Source: an uncultured Candidatus Puniceispirillum sp. (GTDB lineage: Bacteria; Pseudomonadota; Alphaproteobacteria; Puniceispirillales; Puniceispirillaceae). From it: a stretch of 64,000 nt of DNA. Below are positions 54,470 through 63,385 of the stretch, piece by piece (within the stretch, counting starts at the first letter, position 1; every line of letters begins with the position of its first letter). The notes below the pieces were generated by a model. The model made no database searches. It had not been told where the DNA came from and was given only the letters and a program-made list of their open reading frames with translations. The stretch is taken from NCBI GenBank assembly GCA_905182545.1, contig CAJJBY010000005.1, forward strand, positions 1-64,000, given 5' to 3'. The position numbers were made by a program, and so were the translations under genes.

Positions 54470-55273
54470 CTAGCTACCAATTTTCATCGGTGCTGTCATG
54501 CCCCGCAAACAGGCAATCACGCTTAAAGCGGTAATCTTGCCGGTTCCTGGATTGCTCTCAGATTGCACATTTTGAATCTGCAGCGTGAATTTTGCACTAT
54601 CAGCATCAACTTCAATTGAATGTGTATTGCGGTCAAGATGCGGGTCGGCCCAAACTTCAAGCTCAGTTGCATCGGCGCCAATACCGGCAAGCCCCAAAGC
54701 GGCCGCCACATTGACATTGGCCGGAAATGCCTTGGCCCCTTCGCGGGCGCTGCCTTTGAAAACCTGAATGGCACCATTCAGCCGATCAAGGCTGATATTA
54801 TTGTCAATGATATGCGGCGCATCTTTTAGCGCATTTGGCGGTTTGCGGGTGATCATGCGAACTGAATGGATGTTCCCTTCAGCCGCGGCACGAACCGCAT
54901 CAAGCCCCAGCAATGCACCTGTCGCAAGAACAAGCTGACCACCATGTTCACGTGCCATCTCTTCAATATCTTCATTCGCAAGAATGCCAGCGCCGCTTAC
55001 CGTCACTAGAATGCGCCCCCGCGAAAAAGCTGCAATGGCAATATCGCGAAACACCGATTTTGGCGCGCAATCAACAATCACATCACAGCAAGCTGCTACC
55101 TCGTCGATTGTCATCAACTCAATCGGTGACGACAGGCCAGCAATGCTGGCAAGCGCCTTGTCACGTCGGCCTGACGCAATTGCCGCCAACGACATGCCGT
55201 TAATGCCCTCATCGAGCGCTTTTGCAACAACATTCCCAATGGTTCCAAGGCCAATAATTCCCACAGATAGCAT
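54470..55273 (-). CDS. Aspartate dehydrogenase
   Basis: The 267-aa protein matches NadX-type L-aspartate dehydrogenases. It has a Rossmann start VGIIGLGTIGNVVAKALDEG, DVIVDCAPKSVFRDIAIAAF, TGALLGLDAVRAAAEGNIHS and FPANVNVAAALGLAGIGAD. It oxidises aspartate to iminosuccinate/oxaloacetate, or the reverse. ATG 55273 has AGGGAAAA upstream; an extra 15 codons to 55318 are possible but lack a ribosome site. No nadA/nadC genes are nearby, so a dicarboxylate catabolic role may fit better than NAD synthesis. Confidence 0.85.
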   Translation of the reverse strand: MLSVGIIGLGTIGNVVAKALDEGINGMSLAAIASGRRDKALASIAGLSSPIELMTIDEVAACCDVIVDCAPKSVFRDIAIAAFSRGRILVTVSGAGILANEDIEEMAREHGGQLVLATGALLGLDAVRAAAEGNIHSVRMITRKPPNALKDAPHIIDNNISLDRLNGAIQVFKGSAREGAKAFPANVNVAAALGLAGIGADATELEVWADPHLDRNTHSIEVDADSAKFTLQIQNVQSESNPGTGKITALSVIACLRGMTAPMKIGS

Positions 55274-55453
55274 ATTTTCCCTATAGCCTTTGGCGCAGTT
55301 GTTAGTAATCAAAAACAAGGATTATTCGATACATTTATATTGACTCGGTGCGTAGAACCTTTGCAACGTTAATTAATGAAAACACATCTAACGCGGCGCC
55401 TATTTTAATTGACATGTTGTCGCTTAAACCAAGCAAGAGGGAGTACTCTTACT

Positions 55454-56434
55454 ATGCTGAATTCAAGACTTTCAATTCTCGGAGCCGTGGCTGCCAGCGT
55501 CATGATGGCGTCATCCGTTGCACAGGCTGGATCCCATTCCGTTCCAAAGCTTCCTTGCGAAACAGCTCAGTTGATCGTGCCTTGGAAGCCCGGTGGCGGC
55601 ACACAAGTTCTTTACGCGCTGGTTGAAAAAACCATCAGCGAAATGGACACACCATATAATCTTAAAGTGGTAACAGTTCCAGGCCAGGGTGGCAACAAAG
55701 GTGCCAAACAGGCAGCCAAAGCAAAGCCTGATGGATGTACGCTCTTTGCTATTCACCAATCAGCCATCACTAGTTTTCTAAATGGAAGGATTGATTTTCA
55801 TTACAATGGCTTTGACGCGGTTGCAAATGTGACCATCACGCCAGATATCATTGGCGCCGCTGGAACTGCTCCTTTTAATTCAATTGAGGAAATGGTTTCA
55901 TATGCAAAGGCCAATCCTGGTCAGGTAACCGCAGGGGCAACGTTTGGCTCAACATCTCACTTCATTTGGTTGCTTTTACAAAAGGCAACTGGCGCAAAAC
56001 TTAAGCTTGTTCCATATGACGGCACTGCTGAACGTATGAACGCTCTTCTATCTGGTGCTATTACACTAGGAGCGGTAAACGTTGCCTCTGGCATCAAACA
56101 TTTGGAAGCAGGAACGATCAAGGCATTAGCTATTGCCAATGATAGTCGTGATCCCCAGCTACCGAATACGCCGACCCTCAAAGAACGGGGCATTGATATG
56201 AGCTTTGCTCTTGAGCGTGGTGTTATGGCCCCAAAAGGCACGCCAAAAGAAATCATTGATATGTGGTCTGGCATTATCAAACAAGCAGTTGATAACCCAA
56301 GCTTGCAAAAGGCAATGGCAGCAAAAGGCACTGGACTGCGTTATCAGGGACCAGAGGAGTTCACAGCTTACTCACAAGACCTTTTTAAAGCGTATGAGGC
56401 GGTAGCCATCGAAATCGGTATGTACAAAAAATAA
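55454..56434 (+). CDS. tctC: Tripartite tricarboxylate transporter substrate-binding protein (TctC type)
   Basis: From ATG 55454 (AGAGGGAG upstream) the 326-aa protein has a signal peptide (AAVAA-like end around ASSVAQAGSH) and the Bug/TctC fold: LIVPWKPGGGTQVLYALVEK, VPGQGGNKGAKQAAKAKPDG, GTAPFNSIEEMVSYAKANPG and GLRYQGPEEFTAYSQDLFKA. It binds a carboxylate in the periplasm for the TctAB permease encoded after it. The start of a hydrophobic N-terminal run is in keeping with export. A strong hairpin separates it from tctB. Confidence 0.9.
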   Translation: MLNSRLSILGAVAASVMMASSVAQAGSHSVPKLPCETAQLIVPWKPGGGTQVLYALVEKTISEMDTPYNLKVVTVPGQGGNKGAKQAAKAKPDGCTLFAIHQSAITSFLNGRIDFHYNGFDAVANVTITPDIIGAAGTAPFNSIEEMVSYAKANPGQVTAGATFGSTSHFIWLLLQKATGAKLKLVPYDGTAERMNALLSGAITLGAVNVASGIKHLEAGTIKALAIANDSRDPQLPNTPTLKERGIDMSFALERGVMAPKGTPKEIIDMWSGIIKQAVDNPSLQKAMAAKGTGLRYQGPEEFTAYSQDLFKAYEAVAIEIGMYKK

Positions 56435-56478
56435 GATTTCCTTTTGCAAGTATTTAGCTTGCCTCACTAACGAAAATA

Positions 56479-56510
56479 GGCTGGCAACTTAGTGTTGCCA
56501 GCCAGCCTTT
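56479..56510 (+). terminator. Hairpin terminator/attenuator between tctC and tctB
   Basis: GGCTGGCAAC and GTTGCCAGCC form a perfect 10-bp stem with a 5-base loop (TTAGT), followed by AGCCTTTATT. It lies in the 110-base gap after tctC. Transcription of tctBA must read through or begin afterwards, so it should lower permease expression relative to the binding protein, as between dctP and dctQ. Confidence 0.75.
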
Positions 56511-56544
56511 ATTGCCTTTCCTTTTTAACTTGAGCGTTACAAAA

Positions 56545-57024
56545 ATGTCATTCAATCGGGATAGCTTAGTAGCCCTTAGTCTAATACTGGCAAGTGGTAG
56601 CCTTATGCTTGCCAGCTTGGAAATTCGCGAACCTGACTATGGTGTTTTATCACCCGCAGCTTGGCCAAGGCTCATACTCATAATTCTTGGTGGCTTGAGT
56701 GTTGTTTACCTACTGCAGTCCATTCGGATGCCAAAAAAAAATAAAGATGATGTGCCGCGAAAGTCCATCGGCGAATTTATTTTATATTGGCGAAATGTGA
56801 TTGCTGTTTTCTCGATTTTTGCTCTTTATCTAATTGCGCTTCCTTATCTGGGCATGCTGATTGGCAACATTTTATTTAGCTTTATCCTTCTAACTGTTCT
56901 GGGTGGCTGGCGTGGAATTTTAATGCATTTGTTGGTTGCGCTGGGGGCTTCTGGAGGCATGTGGCTTTTATTCACCTTCGCGTTGGAAGTGTTTTTGCCA
57001 CGCGGATCTCTGACAGGATTATAA
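56545..57024 (+). CDS. tctB: TctB-type small permease subunit
   Basis: The 159-aa protein has four hydrophobic segments: LALSLILASGSLMLASLEIR-like start, PRLILIILGGLSVVYLLQSI, NVIAVFSIFALYLIALPYLG and LMHLLVALGASGGMWLLFTF. This matches TctB of tripartite tricarboxylate transporters. ATG 56545 is preferred; an upstream in-frame ATG at 56512 lies inside the terminator tail. It is eight bases ahead of tctA and probably translated with it. Confidence 0.85.
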   Translation: MSFNRDSLVALSLILASGSLMLASLEIREPDYGVLSPAAWPRLILIILGGLSVVYLLQSIRMPKKNKDDVPRKSIGEFILYWRNVIAVFSIFALYLIALPYLGMLIGNILFSFILLTVLGGWRGILMHLLVALGASGGMWLLFTFALEVFLPRGSLTGL

Positions 57025-57031
57025 ACTTCAA

Positions 57032-58675
57032 ATGGATATTTTTCTTGAAGCTCTTCTGAACATCATCGACCCAGTAACTTTAATTTATATGATTATTGGT
57101 GTTGGAGCTGGGTTAATGGCTGGCTCCATTCCAGGCTTCACAATTGCAATGGCGATAGTTTTAACGCTGCCATTTACTTTTTCCATGCCGCCTGCACAAG
57201 GGCTTGCAACAATGATCTCCGTTTTGGTAGGCGGCCTTTCTGGAGGCCTTATGTCTGGTATCCTAACCGGCATTCCAGGAACACCATCTTCAGTAGCAAC
57301 AACTTTTGATGGTTTCCCCATGGCGCGCGCCGGGGAACCTGGCCTAGCTCTTGGCATTGGCGTATGGTCTTCTTTTTGCGGCGGCATTATATCAGCTATC
57401 CTTTTGGTATTATTTGCCCCTCAACTTGCGATGGTCGGCTTAGAATTCCAGCCTTGGGATTTTTTTATGCTCGTCATGTTTGCCTTGACTGTAACCGCCT
57501 CACTAGCTGGTGAGCATCTAGTGAAGGGGCTGATTGCCGGTGCTGCAGGTTTATTTATTCGGACTGTGGGTGAAGATGATGCTGTTGGTGTTGGGCGATT
57601 TGATTTCGGCTCCGACTATCTTTTAACTGGTTTTGACTTTATTGCAGTGCTGATTGGATTGTTTGCCTTTTCTCAACTACTATCTGATCTGCGCAATCCC
57701 GTGACTGCACGTAACGCGCTCAGCGACCGAAAACAAGTTAGAGTTAAAATAGAACATCGCCGCGCAATCGGTATTTTGCTTAAAAATTGGACAGTCGTAA
57801 TCCGTTCAGCATTGATTGGAATGTTTACAGGGATTCTTCCTGGCGCAGGCGGCTCTATCGCTAACATTCTTTCCTATGATCAGGCCAAAAAAGCTGCAAA
57901 GGATGATTCAAAGTTTGGTAAGGGAGACCCACGCGGAATCATTGCACCAGAAGCATCAAATAATGCTGTTGAGGGGGGAGCCTTGACCCCTCTTATGGCT
58001 CTTGGCATTCCTGGTGATATCACTGCTGCAATCATGCTTGGAGCTTTGCTCATGCATGACATTGTACCAGGTCCAACCTTCATAAAAGATGAACCAGCAC
58101 TTGCTTATTCCATCTACATCGCTTTCTTCTTAGCAAGCTTTATCATGATTGGCATGCAGTCGGGTGTGCTCCGCGTTTTTGTTCTGGTCACAAGGATAAA
58201 AACCTACGTGCTCGCAACAGTAATTTTGACCTTTGCAACCATTGGCGTATTCGCGCTGCATAATTCAATTGAAGATATCTGGACCTTGTTCTTCTTTGGC
58301 ATTCTCGGGTTCATAATGCGCCAATTTGGGTTTCCGTTGGCACCAATGATTCTTGGTGTTGTTCTTGGCAACATTGCTGAATTGAATTTGGCTCGAGCTT
58401 TAGCGATTGATTCCGACCCTATGCTGTTCTTTGTTCGGCCTTGGTCATTATTTTTTGCTATTATTGCCGTATTCTCAATGGTTTTTCCGATCTATCAAAA
58501 ACACCGTGAAACTGGATCAGTGCTTGAGCGTTTTTTTTCGCCATTAGTGCTCCTCTGCCTATCGCTACCGCTCTTCATGATGGGCGGCTTTTTGCGGACA
58601 ACCCTAGCGGTTGCAGCAATCGCCATTAGTAGCTTTATACTCTGGCGCCGATTTGGCAGTGGATGGAAAGCTTAA
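57032..58675 (+). CDS. tctA: TctA-type large permease subunit
   Basis: The 547-aa membrane protein carries the TctA hallmarks GLMAGSIPGFTIAMAIVLTL, GILTGIPGTPSSVATTFDGF, GMFTGILPGAGGSIANILSY and NNAVEGGALTPLMALGIPGD, with about 11-12 helices. It is a secondary importer of tri- or dicarboxylates supplied by TctC. The gene starts 7 bases after tctB. A PrpF-type tautomerase lies just beyond on the opposite strand, hinting at a tricarboxylate of the aconitate or oxalomesaconate kind as cargo, which is inference. Confidence 0.92.
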   Translation: MDIFLEALLNIIDPVTLIYMIIGVGAGLMAGSIPGFTIAMAIVLTLPFTFSMPPAQGLATMISVLVGGLSGGLMSGILTGIPGTPSSVATTFDGFPMARAGEPGLALGIGVWSSFCGGIISAILLVLFAPQLAMVGLEFQPWDFFMLVMFALTVTASLAGEHLVKGLIAGAAGLFIRTVGEDDAVGVGRFDFGSDYLLTGFDFIAVLIGLFAFSQLLSDLRNPVTARNALSDRKQVRVKIEHRRAIGILLKNWTVVIRSALIGMFTGILPGAGGSIANILSYDQAKKAAKDDSKFGKGDPRGIIAPEASNNAVEGGALTPLMALGIPGDITAAIMLGALLMHDIVPGPTFIKDEPALAYSIYIAFFLASFIMIGMQSGVLRVFVLVTRIKTYVLATVILTFATIGVFALHNSIEDIWTLFFFGILGFIMRQFGFPLAPMILGVVLGNIAELNLARALAIDSDPMLFFVRPWSLFFAIIAVFSMVFPIYQKHRETGSVLERFFSPLVLLCLSLPLFMMGGFLRTTLAVAAIAISSFILWRRFGSGWKA

Positions 58676-58679
58676 ACGC

Positions 58680-58718
58680 GCCAGCCAAACATGAAATATA
58701 GCGTTAGATTTGGCTGGC
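58680..58718 (+). terminator. Hairpin at the end of the tctCBA unit
   Basis: GCCAGCCAAA and TTTGGCTGGC form a perfect 10-bp stem, 19-base loop, after the tctA stop. The tail TTAGC lacks a long T-run, so termination efficiency is uncertain; position between converging genes fits. Confidence 0.5.
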
Positions 58719-58801
58719 TTAGCAAGGTAGGGTCATTTCCATAATCACGCCTAAAAAGACGCATTAGAAAATGCTTGGCCCTGCAGGCTTTTAACCAATC
58801 G

Positions 58802-59875
58802 TCAGTTGGAGACGAATAGCTGTCCTGACGCTAGTTTGCGTGCAGTGCGCACTAGCCCGGCGGATCTCAAATCAAGGCCGTTGTCAGTGAGATCATAATC
58901 GACAAGCACATCGATCGTTCCAGATGGATGCTCGATGGTAACCTTCGCTGGATTAGCACTTGGCCGCGTTAATAGCCCATCAGCAATAGTGCCCGGTGTA
59001 ATGGCACAAGACGCCAAACATTGTGCGCCAGTTACCGCCATCGTTGGGTGCGCCTGCCATGGCATAAAATAACGGGCAGCAATGGTGCCGCCAACTTTTG
59101 CAGGCGCAAACACCGCAAATTTTGGTATAACAGATTTGCCCACATCACCCATGCCCATCGCCTTGCCGGCAGTAAGTCTTATTGCTTCCATCTTTGCCAT
59201 AAAATCTTTATTGGCGTTGAGCTCAGCAACGGACTCATATCCGGAAAGCCCAAATGCATCGGCGCGCGCGCAAACAATTGGCATTGCTACATCCATACAG
59301 GTCACTTCAACATCATCAAATTGATCGCGAAGATTACCCGTTGGCAGCAATTTACCAGTGGCCGCACCGACAACATCCATGAACTGAAGGTCAATCCGCG
59401 CCGCGGTTCCAGGCACACCATCAATCGCGGTGTCGCCATCATAGCGCACAACACCGCTCGGCGTTTGCACCCTTGCCACGACCAAAGCGCCTGTATTGAC
59501 AAGCTTGATCCGCACTTCAGTAACCGAATCAGTGGCTGGCATAAGCCCCATTTCAATCGCGGCTGGACCAACTCCCGATAGAATATTGCCGCAGGTTGGT
59601 TTGAAATCGACAAGCTGTTCCAAAATCGAAACCTGCGCAAATAAATAATCAATATCAGCCGCCTCATCGGCAGATCGTGACAGCATCGCAACCTTGTTGG
59701 TCACAGCATTGCCGCCACCAATACCATCAATATTCAATGGATGACCCGCGCCAACCGCCTGAAGCAGGATTTTGGCAATCTCATCACGATTAGATGGCAA
59801 ATCAGCCGCATTAAAATATGGGCCGCGCGACGTGCCACCACGCATAAACAGAAATGGAATTTCACGCTGAGCCAA
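58802..59875 (-). CDS. PrpF family protein, 4-oxalomesaconate tautomerase-like
   Basis: A 357-aa diaminopimelate-epimerase-fold protein of the PrpF/GalD group: FLFMRGGTSRGPYFNAADLP, DGIGGGNAVTNKVAMLSRS, KPTCGNILSGVGPAAIEMGL, GMGDVGKSVIPKFAVFAPAK and PWQAHPTMAVTGAQCLASCA. Members isomerise 4-oxalomesaconate or methylaconitate-like double-bond isomers. Other gallate genes are absent, so use of an imported tricarboxylate by TctABC is as likely. It converges with tctA and is divergent from the downstream dehydrogenase. Confidence 0.85.
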   Translation of the reverse strand: MAQREIPFLFMRGGTSRGPYFNAADLPSNRDEIAKILLQAVGAGHPLNIDGIGGGNAVTNKVAMLSRSADEAADIDYLFAQVSILEQLVDFKPTCGNILSGVGPAAIEMGLMPATDSVTEVRIKLVNTGALVVARVQTPSGVVRYDGDTAIDGVPGTAARIDLQFMDVVGAATGKLLPTGNLRDQFDDVEVTCMDVAMPIVCARADAFGLSGYESVAELNANKDFMAKMEAIRLTAGKAMGMGDVGKSVIPKFAVFAPAKVGGTIAARYFMPWQAHPTMAVTGAQCLASCAITPGTIADGLLTRPSANPAKVTIEHPSGTIDVLVDYDLTDNGLDLRSAGLVRTARKLASGQLFVSN

Positions 59876-60013
59876 TTGAAGGATCCTTTACCAAATATAT
59901 TTGTGGAATGCTGGCAGCCGATCCTGTTGCAAAACAATGACAAACAAAAAAAGGCCAGCAAGATTATTATGCTGAATGAAAACGCTAATGCAGAATCCGC
60001 GCGCTGGCAACTG

Positions 60014-60061
60014 CCGCCATATATACAAGGTAAAATTTCTGTATAGACTGATAGATGGCGG
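60014..60061. promoter_or_regulatory. Nested inverted repeats in the PrpF/dehydrogenase divergent region
   Basis: CCGCCAT (60014-60020) and ATGGCGG (60055-60061) are inverted copies; within them TATACA and TGTATA form a second pair about 12 bases apart. They lie in the gap between two divergent genes, where an operator is expected. The nested arrangement could also be a stem-loop. Confidence 0.3.
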
Positions 60062-60109
60062 TTTCATCTCGGCACCGCCACCGGTCATCTTTCTAAGGGA
60101 TAAAATGCG

Positions 60110-61006
60110 ATGCGTAACAGCGGTATTGGGTTTATTGGCCTCGGCCAAATGGGGCTTGGCATGGCCAATAATCTGGCAAAAATCGCTACGCCATTTTATG
60201 CCTATGACGCGGTGCCAGCCGCCACTGACCGGCTGGACGGGGATGATGTCCTCATTGCCAGCACGCTCGGCAATCTGGCTGCGACTTGTCATCTCATATT
60301 CCTATGCCTTCCGTCTGCCAAAGAGGTGAATGAGGTAATCTTCGGCGCTGGTGGTATTGCTGAATCGGCGCAAGGTGATCTTGCCATTATCGACACTTCA
60401 ACAATTGACCGTCTTGAGGCCATTGCCATACATGATAAATTGGTAAGCCGCGGCATTACCTATGCTGATTGTCCAATTTCTGGCCTTCCCTTTCGCGCCA
60501 CAGAAGGTACATTGACCCTCATGTTTGGCGGCAGCAAACTGTTGTTTGATCGCGCCAAGCCACAGCTTGATGCCATGGGCGAATTTATCGTCTATTGCGG
60601 CGAAAGCGGCGCTGGCCAGATGATGAAAGCGGTCAATAACATCATCTATGATATCAATATTGTCGCGCTATGCGAGGTATTGCCGCTGGCTGTTGCTGGC
60701 GGCCTTTCAACCGAGGCCTTGACCCAAGTTGTGACAACCGCCAGCGCCCGCAGCTTTGCTGGTGATCATTTTGTGCCACGCATGTTGTCGCGCCAGTTCG
60801 ACAATGATTTTCCAATGGAAGATGCCTATAAAGATATTTTGAATGTCCAGCGCATTGCCATTGAAAAACGCGCCATGACCCCGTTGGTGAATGCAATGAC
60901 AAGCAGCTATCAAAATGCCATCGCCTCTGGGTATGGCCGCGAGCCAAAAAGCGCCATTATCAAAATTTATGAAAAGGCGCTTGGCACCGAATTTAGCGAC
61001 CAGTAA
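60110..61006 (+). CDS. NAD(P)-dependent 3-hydroxyisobutyrate dehydrogenase-family protein
   Basis: The 298-aa protein has the beta-hydroxyacid dehydrogenase fold: IGFIGLGQMGLGMANNLAKI, IDTSTIDRLEAIA, DCPISGLPFRATEGTLTLMF with the substrate glycines, and GAGQMMKAVNNIIYDINIVA with the catalytic lysine. It reduces or oxidises a 3-hydroxy acid, such as tartronate semialdehyde or 3-hydroxyisobutyrate. ATG 60110 follows GGGATAA. Its neighbour PrpF suggests a shared catabolic pathway from an imported acid. Confidence 0.88.
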   Translation: MRNSGIGFIGLGQMGLGMANNLAKIATPFYAYDAVPAATDRLDGDDVLIASTLGNLAATCHLIFLCLPSAKEVNEVIFGAGGIAESAQGDLAIIDTSTIDRLEAIAIHDKLVSRGITYADCPISGLPFRATEGTLTLMFGGSKLLFDRAKPQLDAMGEFIVYCGESGAGQMMKAVNNIIYDINIVALCEVLPLAVAGGLSTEALTQVVTTASARSFAGDHFVPRMLSRQFDNDFPMEDAYKDILNVQRIAIEKRAMTPLVNAMTSSYQNAIASGYGREPKSAIIKIYEKALGTEFSDQ

Positions 61007-61100
61007 ACCAACAAATATTCGTTGTGATAATTTAAGCATAACGGTTGATTTGGTGATTTTTTCATAGTAAATATAAAAAATCACACACCTAGGAACGCCA

Positions 61101-61808
61101 ATGCCAATCTATTCAGAATCTTTCGCCGCTGCCTTTGGCCTCTTGGCCAGCTCGGATCAAGATCTGATGGAAATTCTGGCGCTTTCCATCAATGTCAGCT
61201 TGGCGTCACTGGTTTTGTCTTGCGTGATTGGTCTTCCAATTGGCGCGTTTCTGGCCATGCGTCATTTCCCGATGCGCGATTTTCTGGTTGGTGTCTTCAA
61301 TGCTATGATGGGATTGCCACCGGTGGTTGTGGGGCTGTTGGTTTATTTGCATTTATCCAGATCAGGGCCATTTGGCTGGCTTGGGCTGCTATACACGCCG
61401 CAGGCAATGGTGATCGCACAGATGATTTTGATCACCCCGATCATCATCGCGCTATCCTGTCAGGTTCTTGAGGATCTACACGAAGATTACAAAGATTTTT
61501 TTGATAGTCTTGTCGTGCCAAAACGAACCGCGCTTTTGGCCTATATCATTGATGCGCGCTATTCGCTTATGACGGTCATTCTGGCCGGATTTGGCCGCGC
61601 CATATCCGAAGTTGGCGCAGTGATTATTGTTGGCGGCAATATTGATCATCTCACCCGCGTGATGACAACGGCGATTGCGCTTGAAACCTCAAAAGGCGAG
61701 CTGGCGATGGCCTTGGCGCTTGGCTTTATTCTATTGGCGATTTCGCTTGCGGTGAATTTTCTGGTGCAATGGTTAAAAGCATCGGCAAGGCGGCGTGCCT
61801 ATGTCTAA
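61101..61808 (+). CDS. tupB: Tungstate ABC transporter permease
   Basis: The 235-aa permease has five or six helices with the signature VSLASLVLSCVIGLPIGAFL, NAMMGLPPVVVGLLVYLHLS, and the EAA-like loop FGRAISEVGAVIIVGGNIDH. It pairs with TupC for tungstate (or molybdate) import. ATG 61101 has AGGA upstream. The stop overlaps the tupC start. Here the permease gene is first and the binding protein gene last, the opposite of the usual tupABC order. Confidence 0.85.
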   Translation: MPIYSESFAAAFGLLASSDQDLMEILALSINVSLASLVLSCVIGLPIGAFLAMRHFPMRDFLVGVFNAMMGLPPVVVGLLVYLHLSRSGPFGWLGLLYTPQAMVIAQMILITPIIIALSCQVLEDLHEDYKDFFDSLVVPKRTALLAYIIDARYSLMTVILAGFGRAISEVGAVIIVGGNIDHLTRVMTTAIALETSKGELAMALALGFILLAISLAVNFLVQWLKASARRRAYV

Positions 61809-62535
61809 TCAAACCGGAATGGTGCAGCGCGGGCTGATGCCAATCACCGTCCAGAACATCACCCTAACGCTGAATGAACGTATGTTAATTGATGATCTGT
61901 CTTGCATCATCAAATCGGACGGCATGAGCGTCATTATGGGACCAAATGGCGCTGGAAAAAGCCTTTTCATGCGCTGCCTTCACGGGCTGGCAAAGCCTGA
62001 TATGGGGCAAATCCTCTATGCTGATACGCCGCTTGATCCTTTGATAAGGCAACAGCAATCATTGGTCTTTCAAACCCCAACCATCTTGCGTCGGACAGTT
62101 TTGGCAAATTTGCTGTTTGTGGCACGCCAACGCGGCATTGATGATCCGAAAATATCAATGGATTATCTGGCGCAATTACAGCTCGATCATCTGGCCCAGC
62201 ATCCGGCACGGCTTTTATCTGGCGGCGAAAAACAAAGGCTTGCCTTGGCGCGGGCATTGATCATCAATCCGGCAATCCTGTTTCTGGACGAAGCAACCTC
62301 AAATCTAGATCCGGCATCGATTGAAACGATTGAAACCAATCTGCAATCAGTTAGCAAACAAGGCATGAAAATTATCCTTGTGACGCATGACATCGGACAA
62401 GCCAAGCGGCTTGCCGACGATGTTCTGTTTTTGCATCACGGCAAATTGGCCGAACATAGTCCCGCCAAATCTTTCTTTCAAAAACCAAAATCAGGCGCCG
62501 CCAAAGCCTATCTGGCTGGCAAGCTGGTTTTATAA
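61801..62535 (+). CDS. tupC: Tungstate ABC transporter ATP-binding protein
   Basis: From ATG 61801, overlapping the tupB stop, the 244-aa ATPase has Walker A MGPNGAGKSLFMRCL, a Q-loop (LVFQTPTILRRTVLANLLFV), signature LLSGGEKQRLALARALI, Walker B ILFLDEATSNLDPASIETIE and the switch histidine in ILVTHDIGQAKRLAD. It powers the TupB permease. An in-frame GTG six bases earlier is also possible. It is directly followed by tupA, confirming one operon. Confidence 0.9.
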   Translation: MSNQTGMVQRGLMPITVQNITLTLNERMLIDDLSCIIKSDGMSVIMGPNGAGKSLFMRCLHGLAKPDMGQILYADTPLDPLIRQQQSLVFQTPTILRRTVLANLLFVARQRGIDDPKISMDYLAQLQLDHLAQHPARLLSGGEKQRLALARALIINPAILFLDEATSNLDPASIETIETNLQSVSKQGMKIILVTHDIGQAKRLADDVLFLHHGKLAEHSPAKSFFQKPKSGAAKAYLAGKLVL

Positions 62536-62570
62536 CCGCCCGATAGACGGCGTCTGCCAAAGGAGCCTTT

Positions 62571-63377
62571 ATGAAATTTGCAATTTTGTTTGCTGCTGGA
62601 GCCGCCTGCCTTGCCACCGCCGCAATGGCCGATAGTACGATTCTTGTTCAATCAACAACATCGACAAAAAACGCCGGTCTTTATGATTATATTCTGCCAA
62701 TGGTCAAAGCCGATACCGGCATCACAGTGAATGTGGTTGCTGTTGGAACCGGTGCGGCAATTAAGAATGCGATGAATTGTGATGGCGATGTCCTTTTGGT
62801 GCATAGCCGGAAACGCGAAAATCAGTTCGTTGCCGCTGGCTATGCCAAGCAACGTTATGATGTCATGTATAATGATTTTGTGGTGATTGGCCCGGCAAAT
62901 GACCCGGCAGGCATTGATGGTGCCAAGGATATAACCGCCGCGATGGTAAAAATCGCCGTTTCGAAATCAAAATTTGCATCACGCGGGGATGATTCTGGAA
63001 CGCATAGCAAGGAAAAATCCTTATGGGCAATGGCAAAGGTTGATCAGGCGGCAAGTTCAGGTGACTGGTACCGCGAAACCGGCTCGGGAATGGGGGCAAC
63101 CTTGAATACCGCTGTTGGCATGGGCGCCTATGCTTTGAGTGACCGCGCCTCATGGGGCGCACATGCGAATAAGGCAGATTTCAAAATCATGGTCGAAGGC
63201 GATCAACGCCTTTTCAATCCCTATGGTGTCATGCTTGTTGATTCGCAAAAATGCCCAACTGTCAGGTCAAAGGAAGGTCAGATATTTATCGATTGGCTGA
63301 TTTCGGCAAAGGGCCAAGCCGCCATTGCCAGTTTCAAATTAGAAGGGAAACAGCTGTTTTTTCCAAACGCAGAGTAG
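62571..63377 (+). CDS. tupA: Tungstate-binding periplasmic protein
   Basis: The 268-aa protein has a 20-residue signal peptide (ending ATAAMA) and the TupA start STILVQSTTSTKNAGLYDYI, whose T-T-S segment binds the oxyanion. SRGDDSGTHSKEKSLWAMAK and ETGSGMGATLNTAVGMGAY also match. It delivers tungstate to TupBC. A tungstate supply would serve a tungsten or molybdenum enzyme; the nearest molybdoenzyme gene here (32372) is frameshifted. AAGGAG precedes the ATG. Confidence 0.9.
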   Translation: MKFAILFAAGAACLATAAMADSTILVQSTTSTKNAGLYDYILPMVKADTGITVNVVAVGTGAAIKNAMNCDGDVLLVHSRKRENQFVAAGYAKQRYDVMYNDFVVIGPANDPAGIDGAKDITAAMVKIAVSKSKFASRGDDSGTHSKEKSLWAMAKVDQAASSGDWYRETGSGMGATLNTAVGMGAYALSDRASWGAHANKADFKIMVEGDQRLFNPYGVMLVDSQKCPTVRSKEGQIFIDWLISAKGQAAIASFKLEGKQLFFPNAE

Positions 63378-63385
63378 ATTTCCGA

